A stretch of DNA of 14,748 nt from CAZQCV01 sp964591665 (GCA_964591665.1 CAZQCV010000015.1:1-14748); one strand, 5' to 3'; shown: positions 1 to 5,772, counted from the first letter of the stretch. Notes: generated by a model from the sequence alone, not told the origin. Translations and numbers: made by a program.

Positions 1-66
1 CTTCGTCTAGCTTCTTTTGGAAAAAAGTTCGAGCAAATGATATAATGACACCACCATAGAAGACTT
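1..66. other. left edge, probable 3' flank of an upstream gene
   Basis: No complete gene is visible. A TAG at 8-10 could be the stop of a gene lying to the left, but two codons are too few to tell. A TATAAT at 41-46 has only a poor -35 partner (TTGGAA at 17-22, 18 bp spacer), so a promoter here is uncertain. The stretch leads directly into a terminator hairpin. Confidence 0.3.
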
Positions 67-93
67 AAGAGGCAGAAATGCCTCTTTTGTTTT
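67..93 (+). terminator. rho-independent terminator
   Basis: A 7-bp perfect stem, AAGAGGC (67-73) with GCCTCTT (80-86), has a 6-nt loop and is followed by the T-rich run TTTTGTTTT. It probably ends a transcript entering from the left of the window and insulates the RT locus. Confidence 0.75.
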
Positions 94-188
94 GAAAATA
101 AAAAGATTTGTTGGTTTAGGGATGATATGAATTGCTAAGGTTTGAAACGTATATAAATTAAAAAATATATGATAGAAGAAATATAAGC
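94..188. other. AT-rich spacer without recognisable gene
   Basis: This is a very AT-rich stretch between the terminator and the promoter of the RT-associated RNA. No open frame of meaningful length, repeat or RNA gene was seen in it. Its A/T runs could act as an UP-element-like upstream region for the promoter at 189, but this is only a possibility. Confidence 0.4.
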
Positions 189-217
189 TTTACATTTAAA
201 AATGTTTTAGGTATAAT
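189..217 (+). promoter_or_regulatory. strong sigma-70 promoter of the RT-associated RNA (P1)
   Basis: TTTACA (189-194), a 17-bp spacer, and a perfect TATAAT (212-217). The expected start point is about 224, the first base of a base-paired element (ACGG at 224-227). The -10 is more than 230 nt from the RT start codon, unlike the other promoters of the window. This suggests that its product is an untranslated RNA rather than simply the RT messenger. Confidence 0.75.
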
Positions 218-279
218 TTAACTACGGGTCGCAGACTTCTGGACATCGTTCAGTCGAACGCGCCGTAAAAAGTTTAGAG

Positions 280-441
280 ATGGAAATCACCCGCAAGATT
301 ATGAGTAACAGAAAACAAACATCACTAAACTCCCATCACCGTAGATTGACGACGTCAGTCAAAAGTGGTATACTTGATTCGGAGTCAACACCGTTGGCTC
401 ACCAAAGGTTGACTCCTAACTCAAGTGGAACGATAATATAG
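280..441 (+). CDS. possible 53-residue ORF inside the structured RNA (doubtful)
   Basis: An ATG at 280 opens a 53-codon frame ending at TAG 439-441. The same frame is stop-free upstream to 217, so it covers the whole putative RNA. The predicted peptide is rich in Ser, Thr, Arg and His and lacks the Lys/Glu/Ile-rich character of the real proteins here. There is no Shine-Dalgarno site and no promoter close to the ATG. It is more likely that the open frame reflects constraint or chance in the RNA than a conventional gene; see findings for the alternative that it is read from RT-made DNA. Confidence 0.15.
   Translation: MEITRKIMSNRKQTSLNSHHRRLTTSVKSGILDSESTPLAHQRLTPNSSGTII
346..374 (+). promoter_or_regulatory. 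promoter-like element inside the ncRNA (P2)
   Basis: TTGACG (346-351), a 17-bp spacer, and TATACT (369-374), the same -10 hexamer used by several genes here. It would start RNA near 381, at the first base of the large 3' hairpin. It may feed RT expression, or may matter only if the RNA is copied to double-stranded DNA. It could also be coincidental, because the -35 bases form the TTGAC/GTCAA stem. Confidence 0.4.
409..437 (+). promoter_or_regulatory. candidate RT gene promoter (P3)
   Basis: TTGACT (409-414), a 17-bp spacer, and GATAAT (432-437), with an overlapping TATAGT at 437-442. The -10 ends 15 nt before the RT ATG, which matches the near-leaderless spacing seen at other genes of the window. 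The -35 lies in the 3' arm of the 381-416 hairpin. Both hexamers lie exactly 63 bp downstream of the P2 hexamers. Confidence 0.45.
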
Positions 442-452
442 TAAATCTAAAT

Positions 453-1679
453 ATGGACAATGTACGCAGTCAGCTGCGACTTTTTTATTTCACAGAAAAA
501 GAAATAAAAGATGCTGCAAAAAAAGTAAATACTGGTAAAAAAAACAAAGGTAAACCAAAAAGAGATTTACGCGTTTATTCAATTGAAGAACTTGAAGATA
601 AAAATGCATTAGGAAAATTTTTTGATCCTAAAAACAGAAAAGAAAACATAGATTTATTAAATTCTGATATTCAAAAATCTAAATATTTTATACAGCCATA
701 CACTGCCATTGCCGTACCCAGAAAAGGTAAGGAACCAAGACCAATACTTTCCCCGCATCCTCGAGACAGAACCGTATTCACGGCTGTCCTTAATAGAATC
801 AGACCCAAATTGGACTTTCTTCAAAGGGATTATAATATTTTTGGTTCTGCATCACATGAAAAATTAAAGACCATTCGGAAAATCTTATTAAAAATTGAAG
901 AATTAAAAAAAGATAGCCAATATAGATGCGTCCTAAAAGTTGATATTAAAGATTTTTTTCCATCCATTAATAAAGAATCCTTGTTAAAGGAATTATGTCC
1001 TTTGATTAATGATGATTTTGTATTCCATATAATTAAACACTCTTTATACAATAAATTAAACTATGTGGGCCAAGCAAAAAAATATAAATACAGATTTGTA
1101 GAGCCAGATAGTAATATTGGTATTCCCCAGGGTTGTGCCTACTCGCCCTTACTTGCAAATTTTTATGCAAAGGAGATTGATGAATGGCTAAAACTCAATG
1201 GATATAACTCATTTCGATATCTTGATGATCTTCTGATTTTTACAAAAGATAACAAGGAGGCGGAGAGAGTATTTCGCAATATAGAAAGAATAGGTAAGAA
1301 ACTCAATTTAAATTTTCACCCACTTAACAAAAGCAATAATAAAAGTTATACCAGTTCTACTAAAAAAACATGTGAATATCTTGGAATAGAGATTACAGAA
1401 GAAGGCCTTAGAATACCTGACGAGAAGATAGTTAAGTATATTACTTCTTTTAAAGAAAGATTTTTTAACAAAGAAACACTTCGAAGACTAGAGAAACAAA
1501 AAGTTTTTAAATATACAGAATATTATATAAATGGTTGGAGACGATACTATTCTTCCACGTGTCCTGAACATTTTGCAATAGTGAAAGAAGAGATAAATAT
1601 ACAAATTAAAAAATACTTAGGAAAGAAAGACTACCAAGAAGCCATTCGAGGTATGAATGTTAAAAAGTTATTTCTTTAA
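453..1679 (+). CDS. stand-alone reverse transcriptase, probable DRT/UG-type defence RT
   Basis: RNA-directed DNA polymerase of 408 residues. RT motifs are in order: PRPILSPHPRDRTV (95-108), the metal-binding LKVDIKDFFPSI (161-172, Asp164), GIPQGCAYSPLLANF (223-237), the catalytic FRYLDDLLIF (254-263, Asp258/Asp259) and CEYLGIEI (307-314). A thumb-like C-terminus carries YYINGWRRYYS (357-367), resembling the thumb/maturase region of group II-type RTs. No endonuclease, nitrilase or other fused domain is seen. QGxxxSP rather than the DGR-type GxxxSQ argues against a DGR; no retron VTG motif is seen; and the 43-bp gap to the next gene leaves no room for intron domains V/VI. ATG 453 lies just after a promoter-like GATAAT; no Shine-Dalgarno is present. 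Of its 26 Arg codons 15 are AGA and none is CGT, although CGT dominates in genes such as the ABC transporter, so it is probably acquired. Likely role: copying the adjacent RNA in phage defence. The DRT2-like assignment rests on architecture only. Confidence 0.85.
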   Translation: MDNVRSQLRLFYFTEKEIKDAAKKVNTGKKNKGKPKRDLRVYSIEELEDKNALGKFFDPKNRKENIDLLNSDIQKSKYFIQPYTAIAVPRKGKEPRPILSPHPRDRTVFTAVLNRIRPKLDFLQRDYNIFGSASHEKLKTIRKILLKIEELKKDSQYRCVLKVDIKDFFPSINKESLLKELCPLINDDFVFHIIKHSLYNKLNYVGQAKKYKYRFVEPDSNIGIPQGCAYSPLLANFYAKEIDEWLKLNGYNSFRYLDDLLIFTKDNKEAERVFRNIERIGKKLNLNFHPLNKSNNKSYTSSTKKTCEYLGIEITEEGLRIPDEKIVKYITSFKERFFNKETLRRLEKQKVFKYTEYYINGWRRYYSSTCPEHFAIVKEEINIQIKKYLGKKDYQEAIRGMNVKKLFL

Positions 1680-1698
1680 AGCCTGATTTAAGTCTAAA

Positions 1699-1724
1699 AT
1701 TAAAACACTGAAAAGCGTTTTTTT
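1699..1724. terminator. bidirectional terminator between RT and polymerase gene
   Basis: A short hairpin, AACACT (1704-1709) with AGCGTT (1714-1719), and a T-run (1718-1724) serve the plus strand with one mismatch. On the minus strand the same hairpin pairs fully with one G-U and is followed by TTAATTTT. It separates the convergent RT and Y-family polymerase genes. Confidence 0.5.
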
Positions 1725-3012
1725 ATATGGTTTCTCCTAAATAAGGAATACTTAATTCTTTTCCTGTCTTCTTTATTTTATTAAAAAAAGTCATCTGATT
1801 ACGTCCTTCATACGTTTCAATCTGCCTCGAAATGCCCTTAGTGCTCGAGGCGAGATGCACAGTGTGTCGACCGTATTTCTGATTGAGAGAATCTACTATT
1901 TTAAAGATATCTGACTTTATGTTTATTTCTTCATGAGAACCGAACAAATCAAGTTGCACAGTATTTTCTTCTATAAGATGTGACAATGTAACTCCTGTTG
2001 TTTTGTATAACTTTCTCGATAGATCTAAGCGATCGAGTTGATCTTTTATTTTACCAATGAGTATACTAGGGACATTACTTGGTTGCTCAAGGTGTATCTT
2101 ATATGTTTCATATTTACGTTCTTTTGTTTTTAAGAACCACGTGACGGCACAAGGTACCAGTCCGTTATTTCGTGCCTTTATACAGGCATTTTCAACGTTA
2201 CGTGACAGTTCTGCTAACAATTCAGTACTATCATTCTTGTAGGGATAAAAGCTTAAAGTTCTGGATATAGATTTCTGGTCAATTAAATCAACATCTTCAT
2301 GTATTTCAAATATTGGAACTTGGTTTAATTCATGCCATATATCGAGCAATGGCTTGTGTCCAAAAGATGCGGCTCTTTCTTTAGAAAGTTTTGCAAACTT
2401 ATACGCTGTGGTTATTCCTCTTTTGCGGAGATCAAGTTCAGAACTGGGACCAATGCCCCACAGTGAGTCGATTGAAATGTTTAGTAGGAAGTTCTCTGTA
2501 TTCTCTGGTTCTATGACGGTCACACCATGAGGTTTATTCCACTTCGATCCTATTTTTGCGATAACTTTTGTTGAGCCACACCCAATAGATACAGAAATGT
2601 TCAATTCTTTCTGTATATCATCTTGAATTCTTTTAAGTATTTCTTCATAGGTAATTCCATGTATTTTGTCGTATCCTGTTAGATCTGCAAAGCATTCATC
2701 AATACTATATTCTTCCACGATATCCGTGTATCTTCGGACAATTGCGAACATACGTTTAGAATACATTGCGTATGCTTCGTAGTCTGATGAGACAATAATC
2801 ACACCAGGGAACTGATCCTTAATCTTATGAATAGGTGTTGCTCTTGTTATTCCAAGTGCTTTCGCTTCATATGACATCGAAGTCGCAATTCCACGCTCGT
2901 GTCCTGTGACTACAGGTTTACCTCGCAGTGCTGGATTCTTTGCAGACTCAACTGATGCAAAAAAAGAATCAGCATCAAGATGTAGTATCGCTCTGTACTT
3001 TTTGCTGTCCAT
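1723..3012 (-). CDS. Y-family translesion DNA polymerase (UmuC/DinB type)
   Basis: Error-prone polymerase that copies past damaged bases. The N-terminus has HLDADSFFASVE (11-22) with metal ligand Asp13 and probable steric-gate Phe18. YSIDECFADL (102-111) supplies catalytic Asp105/Glu106. SIGCGSTKVIAKIGSKWNKP (142-161) follows, and then helix-hairpin-helix-type LWGIGPSSELDLRKRGI (184-200). The little-finger domain follows, and QLDLF (353-357) is a typical beta-clamp-binding motif. The length of 429 residues is close to that of UmuC-like proteins. It lies one base after the LexA gene (TAA, one base, ATG), so the two are co-transcribed and translationally coupled, and the operator at 3581-3609 controls both. 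There is no separate UmuD; the LexA-type protein occupies the UmuD position. UmuC and Pol IV subfamilies cannot be separated with certainty from sequence alone. Confidence 0.93.
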   Translation of the reverse strand: MDSKKYRAILHLDADSFFASVESAKNPALRGKPVVTGHERGIATSMSYEAKALGITRATPIHKIKDQFPGVIIVSSDYEAYAMYSKRMFAIVRRYTDIVEEYSIDECFADLTGYDKIHGITYEEILKRIQDDIQKELNISVSIGCGSTKVIAKIGSKWNKPHGVTVIEPENTENFLLNISIDSLWGIGPSSELDLRKRGITTAYKFAKLSKERAASFGHKPLLDIWHELNQVPIFEIHEDVDLIDQKSISRTLSFYPYKNDSTELLAELSRNVENACIKARNNGLVPCAVTWFLKTKERKYETYKIHLEQPSNVPSILIGKIKDQLDRLDLSRKLYKTTGVTLSHLIEENTVQLDLFGSHEEINIKSDIFKIVDSLNQKYGRHTVHLASSTKGISRQIETYEGRNQMTFFNKIKKTGKELSIPYLGETI

Positions 3013-3013
3013 A

Positions 3014-3574
3014 TTAATATTTTCTAATTACTGCAGTAACGACTCCTTGAACACGAAGTTCTTCTTTAGGGTAAATGGGTTTATATGCTTTGTTTGCTGG
3101 TTCAAGAAAAAACTTACCATCTTTCTGTCTCAAGTATTTCAAGGTATACGCGCCATCTATTTCTGCAACCACAATCTTGTCTGGTTTAGCGGTCTCTGTT
3201 CTATCAATCAATACCATATCACCATCTAGTATCCCTGCATCTTGCATAGAATCTCCTTTAACTGAGAGCATGTATGTTGCTTCTTTGTGATCAATAAGTA
3301 ATTCGTCGAGTGATAGGGTATTAGATGCATCTTCTTCGGCTATAGTAGGGAAACCAGCTTCAACAAGTCCTAGAACTCGCAAGTTAAAGAACCGCGAACC
3401 TCTTACGATTTTATTATTTTCACGACAAAAGAAACCTTCTTCGACAAGTTTGTCTACTAAGTACAAAACTCCGCCTTTGGATGCGTAACCTAAAAGTATT
3501 TGCATCTCTGAGTAAGAGGGTAATCTCTTCCGTCTTGAATAAAAAGCGCGTATCTTATTTTTCCTTTCTTCCAT
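3014..3574 (-). CDS. lexA: LexA-type self-cleaving SOS repressor
   Basis: The 186-residue protein combines an N-terminal winged helix-turn-helix (about 1-60; LPSYSEMQILLGY resembles the LexA recognition region) with a C-terminal S24 peptidase domain. The self-cleavage site is Ala73-Gly74 in VEAGFP, the nucleophile is Ser109 in VKGDSMQDAGI, and the general base is Lys146 in YTLKYL. The full LexA set is therefore intact. RecA-activated autoproteolysis would release its operators after DNA damage. It directly precedes the Y-family polymerase, the position that umuD holds in umuDC operons; the cleaved C-terminal part might serve as a UmuD'-like partner, but that is inference. The -10 ends 6 nt before the ATG, so the message should be leaderless. 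Confidence 0.92.
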   Translation of the reverse strand: MEERKNKIRAFYSRRKRLPSYSEMQILLGYASKGGVLYLVDKLVEEGFFCRENNKIVRGSRFFNLRVLGLVEAGFPTIAEEDASNTLSLDELLIDHKEATYMLSVKGDSMQDAGILDGDMVLIDRTETAKPDKIVVAEIDGAYTLKYLRQKDGKFFLEPANKAYKPIYPKEELRVQGVVTAVIRKY

Positions 3575-3580
3575 TCATAT

Positions 3581-3609
3581 AGTATATTCGTACTATCGTA
3601 CGAAGTCAA
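3581..3609 (-). promoter_or_regulatory. lexA-polymerase promoter with built-in LexA operator
   Basis: On the minus strand, TTGACT (3604-3609), a 17-bp spacer and TATACT (3581-3586) form a strong promoter. The spacer is completely filled by a perfect inverted repeat, TTCGTAC-TATC-GTACGAA (3587-3604). Its core CGTAC-N4-GTACG has the geometry of the Gram-positive SOS box (CGAAC-N4-GTTCG). Bound LexA would block RNA polymerase. Transcription should start at or next to the A of the ATG. Confidence 0.8.
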
Positions 3610-3658
3610 GATAATGGTTATCATATACAAATAGTTACTTAAAAAGCACTACAAATAA

Positions 3659-3722
3659 TTGACTTATTATCTATTTTGTGTTAATTTCACAACGACGAAC
3701 AAATTTAAAATAGAATAAAATA
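3659..3722 (+). promoter_or_regulatory. promoter region of the 288-residue gene
   Basis: TTGACT (3659-3664) lies 17 bp from a weak TAATTT (3682-3687). Alternatively, TAGAAT (3711-3716), which ends 6 nt before ATG 3723, matches the leaderless spacing of other genes but has no good -35. I cannot choose between the two. No Shine-Dalgarno is present. Confidence 0.35.
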
Positions 3723-4589
3723 ATGATTATGGACACAGCAACCGCAACAGAGAAACTCACACAAGAACATAAAGAAACTCAGAATGGAGTTGTTTTTTAT
3801 TTAGAACAAAGTTCACCAAGCATAGCTTTGAAATTGGTTCAAGATACACTTTTAGCACCAGCAGAAAAAATTGATTTATATCAATTTGTAACCGACTGGT
3901 TGGTCAATGAAGAAGACCTACATAAACGCACTTTTTCAGGAGCATATAAATATTACCCAGAACTTATAATCTGGCTAGTTGAAAATGAATCTTTGAATGC
4001 AAAACTTTACGCAAATATGTTCAGATGCCTAAACAAAGATTTCATTTGTAAACATATACATGAGATTCTTTATGATTTTACTGAAAAAGATCAGTATGAT
4101 ATCACTGAGCAGATATTTGGTGTGTTTAATAAATATGAACGGATAAGAATTCTAGAGAGTTTTTGGGAATATCTAATAGATTTGAAGTATCCATATCTAA
4201 AAGAAACACTGGTACGTTTTTTGATTCCAAATATCGGAGAAAATTTTTCCCTGGCAGATATAGTTTCACCTTCGTACCAAAAAGAGTATCCGAAAGATTG
4301 GAACGAACTATTCGCTTGGTGTGATGGAATTAACGATCAGGGTAAACGAGAATTGTACCAAGGTAGAATACTCAGTCTACTTATGCAAAGTGACGAGGTT
4401 GTTATTCTCATTCGATATCTAGAAGAAGATCACGGAAAAGAGTATCGAAGAAAAATTGATGATTTCTTTGCGCAGATGACTTCATTTTACTGCACAGAAC
4501 GTTCAGTGGTATTTTTTAAGAATTCGTTAAACGAACTCCTTTTAACAGAATTTCTTAGATACTTAAGAGAAAAAGAAAATAATGAGTAA
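3723..4589 (+). CDS. hypothetical alpha-helical protein
   Basis: I do not recognise this 288-residue protein. It has no signal peptide, no membrane segment and no nucleotide-binding or catalytic motif that I can name. The composition is rich in Leu, Ile, Tyr, Phe, Glu and Lys, in helix-like stretches such as LYANMFRCLNKDFICKHIH and FKNSLNELLLTEFLRYLREK, so it is probably a soluble, all-helical, perhaps repeat-type (solenoid) protein. A second ATG at 3729 is an equally plausible start (MIMDTAT or MDTAT). It is transcribed divergently from lexA across a gap of about 150 bp and ends in its own terminator, so it is probably a single-gene unit. A link to the SOS cassette is possible only by position. 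Confidence 0.75.
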   Translation: MIMDTATATEKLTQEHKETQNGVVFYLEQSSPSIALKLVQDTLLAPAEKIDLYQFVTDWLVNEEDLHKRTFSGAYKYYPELIIWLVENESLNAKLYANMFRCLNKDFICKHIHEILYDFTEKDQYDITEQIFGVFNKYERIRILESFWEYLIDLKYPYLKETLVRFLIPNIGENFSLADIVSPSYQKEYPKDWNELFAWCDGINDQGKRELYQGRILSLLMQSDEVVILIRYLEEDHGKEYRRKIDDFFAQMTSFYCTERSVVFFKNSLNELLLTEFLRYLREKENNE

Positions 4590-4613
4590 AAACATTCATT
4601 TAAAAAATATAGC

Positions 4614-4642
4614 ACGTCAGACTACCCATGTCTGACGTTTTT
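4614..4642 (+). terminator. rho-independent terminator of the 288-residue gene
   Basis: A 9-bp perfect stem, ACGTCAGAC (4614-4622) with GTCTGACGT (4630-4638), has a 7-nt loop and a TTTTT run at 4638-4642. Confidence 0.88.
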
Positions 4643-4644
4643 GT

Positions 4645-4675
4645 ATAAAAAATGCACGTTACAGGGGTAACGTGC
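4645..4675 (-). terminator. rho-independent terminator of the exported 147-residue protein gene
   Basis: A 9-bp perfect stem, GCACGTTAC (4654-4662) with GTAACGTGC (4667-4675), has a 4-nt loop. The T-run lies on the minus strand (complement of the A-run at 4647-4652). It stands back to back with the plus-strand terminator. Confidence 0.85.
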
Positions 4676-4696
4676 TCATGAATTAAGTGTATCTGC

Positions 4697-5140
4697 TTAA
4701 TCAGATTTAACATACGAATCTGATATTTTTTCAATAAGTTGTTCAATGATAGTACGCACGCGTTCTCTTGTCATAGCTGTCTTCTTTTCTTTTGAAGTAA
4801 AGCTAAGCCTGAAGACGAGTATCTCTACGCCTTCAGTTGTTATCGCGCAGCGTGTCTCTATGTCTGCAATTTTTTCTGTCTGAAAGAATTGCAAAGAGGG
4901 AATAATGAGATAGTGTTGATTCCCTTTTTTTTCGAATTGCCAGCCGTTTTTTGCACGGCCTGATGACAGAGCAAACAGTGAATCCTTCACTTTCCCGAAA
5001 AACAATGAATCGGGTTTGTAATCTTCGTAATTGTAGAAATAGAATGTACTATTTCCAACGGTGTTGGCGTTGATGAGTGTTTGTGTGTATCCTAGTATGC
5101 ACAGCATCAAAAGGATCACAGATAAAATTGTTTTCTGCAT
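4697..5140 (-). CDS. exported hypothetical protein
   Basis: 147 residues. The N-terminus, with a Lys at 3 and a hydrophobic core over about 5-17 (ILSVILLMLCILG), looks like a cleavable signal peptide, with a possible cut shortly after GYTQT. No membrane segment follows, so the mature part of about 125 residues should lie outside the cytoplasm. The mature part is beta-rich at first (STFYFYNYEDY, HYLIIPSLQFF, EILVFRLSF) and ends in an amphipathic helix (REQV-like region 125-143). I recognise no family. It has its own promoter and terminator and so is a single-gene unit. The signal peptide style (ending near YTQ) is reminiscent of Bacteroidota, a weak hint of transfer. Confidence 0.72.
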   Translation of the reverse strand: MQKTILSVILLMLCILGYTQTLINANTVGNSTFYFYNYEDYKPDSLFFGKVKDSLFALSSGRAKNGWQFEKKGNQHYLIIPSLQFFQTEKIADIETRCAITTEGVEILVFRLSFTSKEKKTAMTRERVRTIIEQLIEKISDSYVKSD

Positions 5141-5155
5141 AAAATATTTTTAAAT

Positions 5156-5184
5156 ACTATAGAGTATGTATTATATATTGTCAA
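5156..5184 (-). promoter_or_regulatory. promoter of the exported 147-residue protein gene
   Basis: On the minus strand: a perfect TTGACA (complement of 5179-5184), a 17-bp spacer and TATAGT (complement of 5156-5161). The -10 ends 15 nt before the ATG, giving a leader of only about 8 nt. Confidence 0.75.
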
Positions 5185-5203
5185 TATATACGTTTTTTAT
5201 AAG

Positions 5204-5237
5204 AATAAAAAAGTTCGTCCCTTATACAGGAACGAAC
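5204..5237 (-). terminator. rho-independent terminator of the 175-residue gene
   Basis: On the minus strand, GTTCGTTCC pairs with GGGACGAAC across a short loop, with a minor irregularity in the stem (plus-strand arms about 5213-5220 and 5229-5237). A run of T follows (complement of the A-run at 5207-5212). Confidence 0.75.
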
Positions 5238-5244
5238 GGTATAA

Positions 5245-5772
5245 TTAGTTTAATTCTTTTAGAATATTGTACTGTTCTAGTGAAAACATGCATGCCAAGA
5301 GTTCTTCGTCGTTTCCTCCGACGGACAAGTGGTAATCTCTCGGGTCCTCTGGTGCTGGTATGAAAATCTGGCAGAGGAACATATTATATGGATATCCCTC
5401 ATCGTATTCTATCCGCTGCAAGGCATACGGTTGCACGTATGTGTTAAATAATTTTTTTTGCAAGATAGAAACTATTCTGTGTGGAGCACAGATGGTAGAG
5501 ACTACATACTCACGTTGCTCATCGAGCACCTCACTATTTTTGTTTTCGAGCCCTTCGAGTGTGTCGGGCGGTATATATACAAATACAGGATGGTTTGTTT
5601 GTGTTTCATAGAAAAATAGTTCATCGAGGGACACATTTACCCGAAATGTCCCGAGGCTGTAGCGGTCCTCGTGTTTATGGCTAATCGTCCCTAGATCTCT
5701 CCCAAACAAATGTTCATAAGATAGTTCTACTTGTTCTTCAAAGATCGTCTGGTTTGCTGGATTTAAATGCAT
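5245..5772 (-). CDS. hypothetical soluble protein
   Basis: 175 residues from the start MHLNPANQT. A longer reading from 5796 is possible on paper, but its first codons overlap the -10 hexamer (5785-5790), so the shorter start is the real one. There is no signal peptide or membrane segment. The chain is acidic and rich in aromatic residues, with alternating beta-like stretches (FRVNVSLDELFFYE, HPVFVYIPPDTL, EYVVSTICAPHRIVSIL, YNMFLCQIFIPAPEDPRDYHLSVGG). I recognise no family or catalytic motif. Its promoter overlaps that of the divergent two-gene operon at 5807, which may mean shared regulation. Confidence 0.7.
   Translation of the reverse strand: MHLNPANQTIFEEQVELSYEHLFGRDLGTISHKHEDRYSLGTFRVNVSLDELFFYETQTNHPVFVYIPPDTLEGLENKNSEVLDEQREYVVSTICAPHRIVSILQKKLFNTYVQPYALQRIEYDEGYPYNMFLCQIFIPAPEDPRDYHLSVGGNDEELLACMFSLEQYNILKELN

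Larger units (their letters stand above)
224..440 (+). ncRNA. structured RNA upstream of the reverse transcriptase (candidate RT template/partner RNA)
   Basis: The region is GC-richer (about 45% by my count) than the very AT-rich DNA on either side, and it starts at a strong promoter. Visible pairings: (a) TACGG 223-227 with CCGTA 263-267, enclosing hairpins 228-244 (GTC/GAC, CAG/CTG) and 247-260 (CGTTC/GAACG); (b) alternatively CTACGG 222-227 with CCGTAG 339-344, closing a 123-nt domain; (c) AGTTTAG 271-277 with CTAAACT 325-331; (d) TTGAC 346-350 with GTCAA 358-362; (e) ACTTGA 372-377 with TCAAGT 421-426, enclosing GGAGTCAAC 381-389 / GTTGACTCC 408-416 and TTGG/CCAA at 394-405. A compact RNA directly before a lone RT is the layout of retrons and of DRT2/DRT9-type defence systems. 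The 3' end is not defined, because there is no T-run terminator. The function as template or cofactor is inferred. Confidence 0.65.

Noticed and set aside
17..46. Promoter TTGGAA-18-TATAAT before the terminator at 67
   Set aside because: The -35 match is weak and it would yield only a short terminated RNA; may be chance in AT-rich DNA.
369..430. tRNA-like segment or tmRNA fragment in the 3' hairpin
   Set aside because: The long stems do not form an acceptor/anticodon/T-arm layout, and there is no GGTTCRANNCC-type T loop or CCA end.
224..453. Retron msr-msd
   Set aside because: No retron VTG motif was found in the RT, and no clear flanking a1/a2 repeat with a long msd hairpin was visible; not fully excluded.
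453..1679. Diversity-generating retroelement
   Set aside because: The motif is QGCAYSP rather than the DGR-type GxxxSQ, and I saw no template/variable repeat pair or C-type lectin target gene nearby.
222..1724. Group II intron
   Set aside because: The RT has a group II-like thumb motif, but only about 45 bases separate its stop from the next gene, so domains V and VI do not fit, and no DV-like hairpin was found in the upstream RNA.
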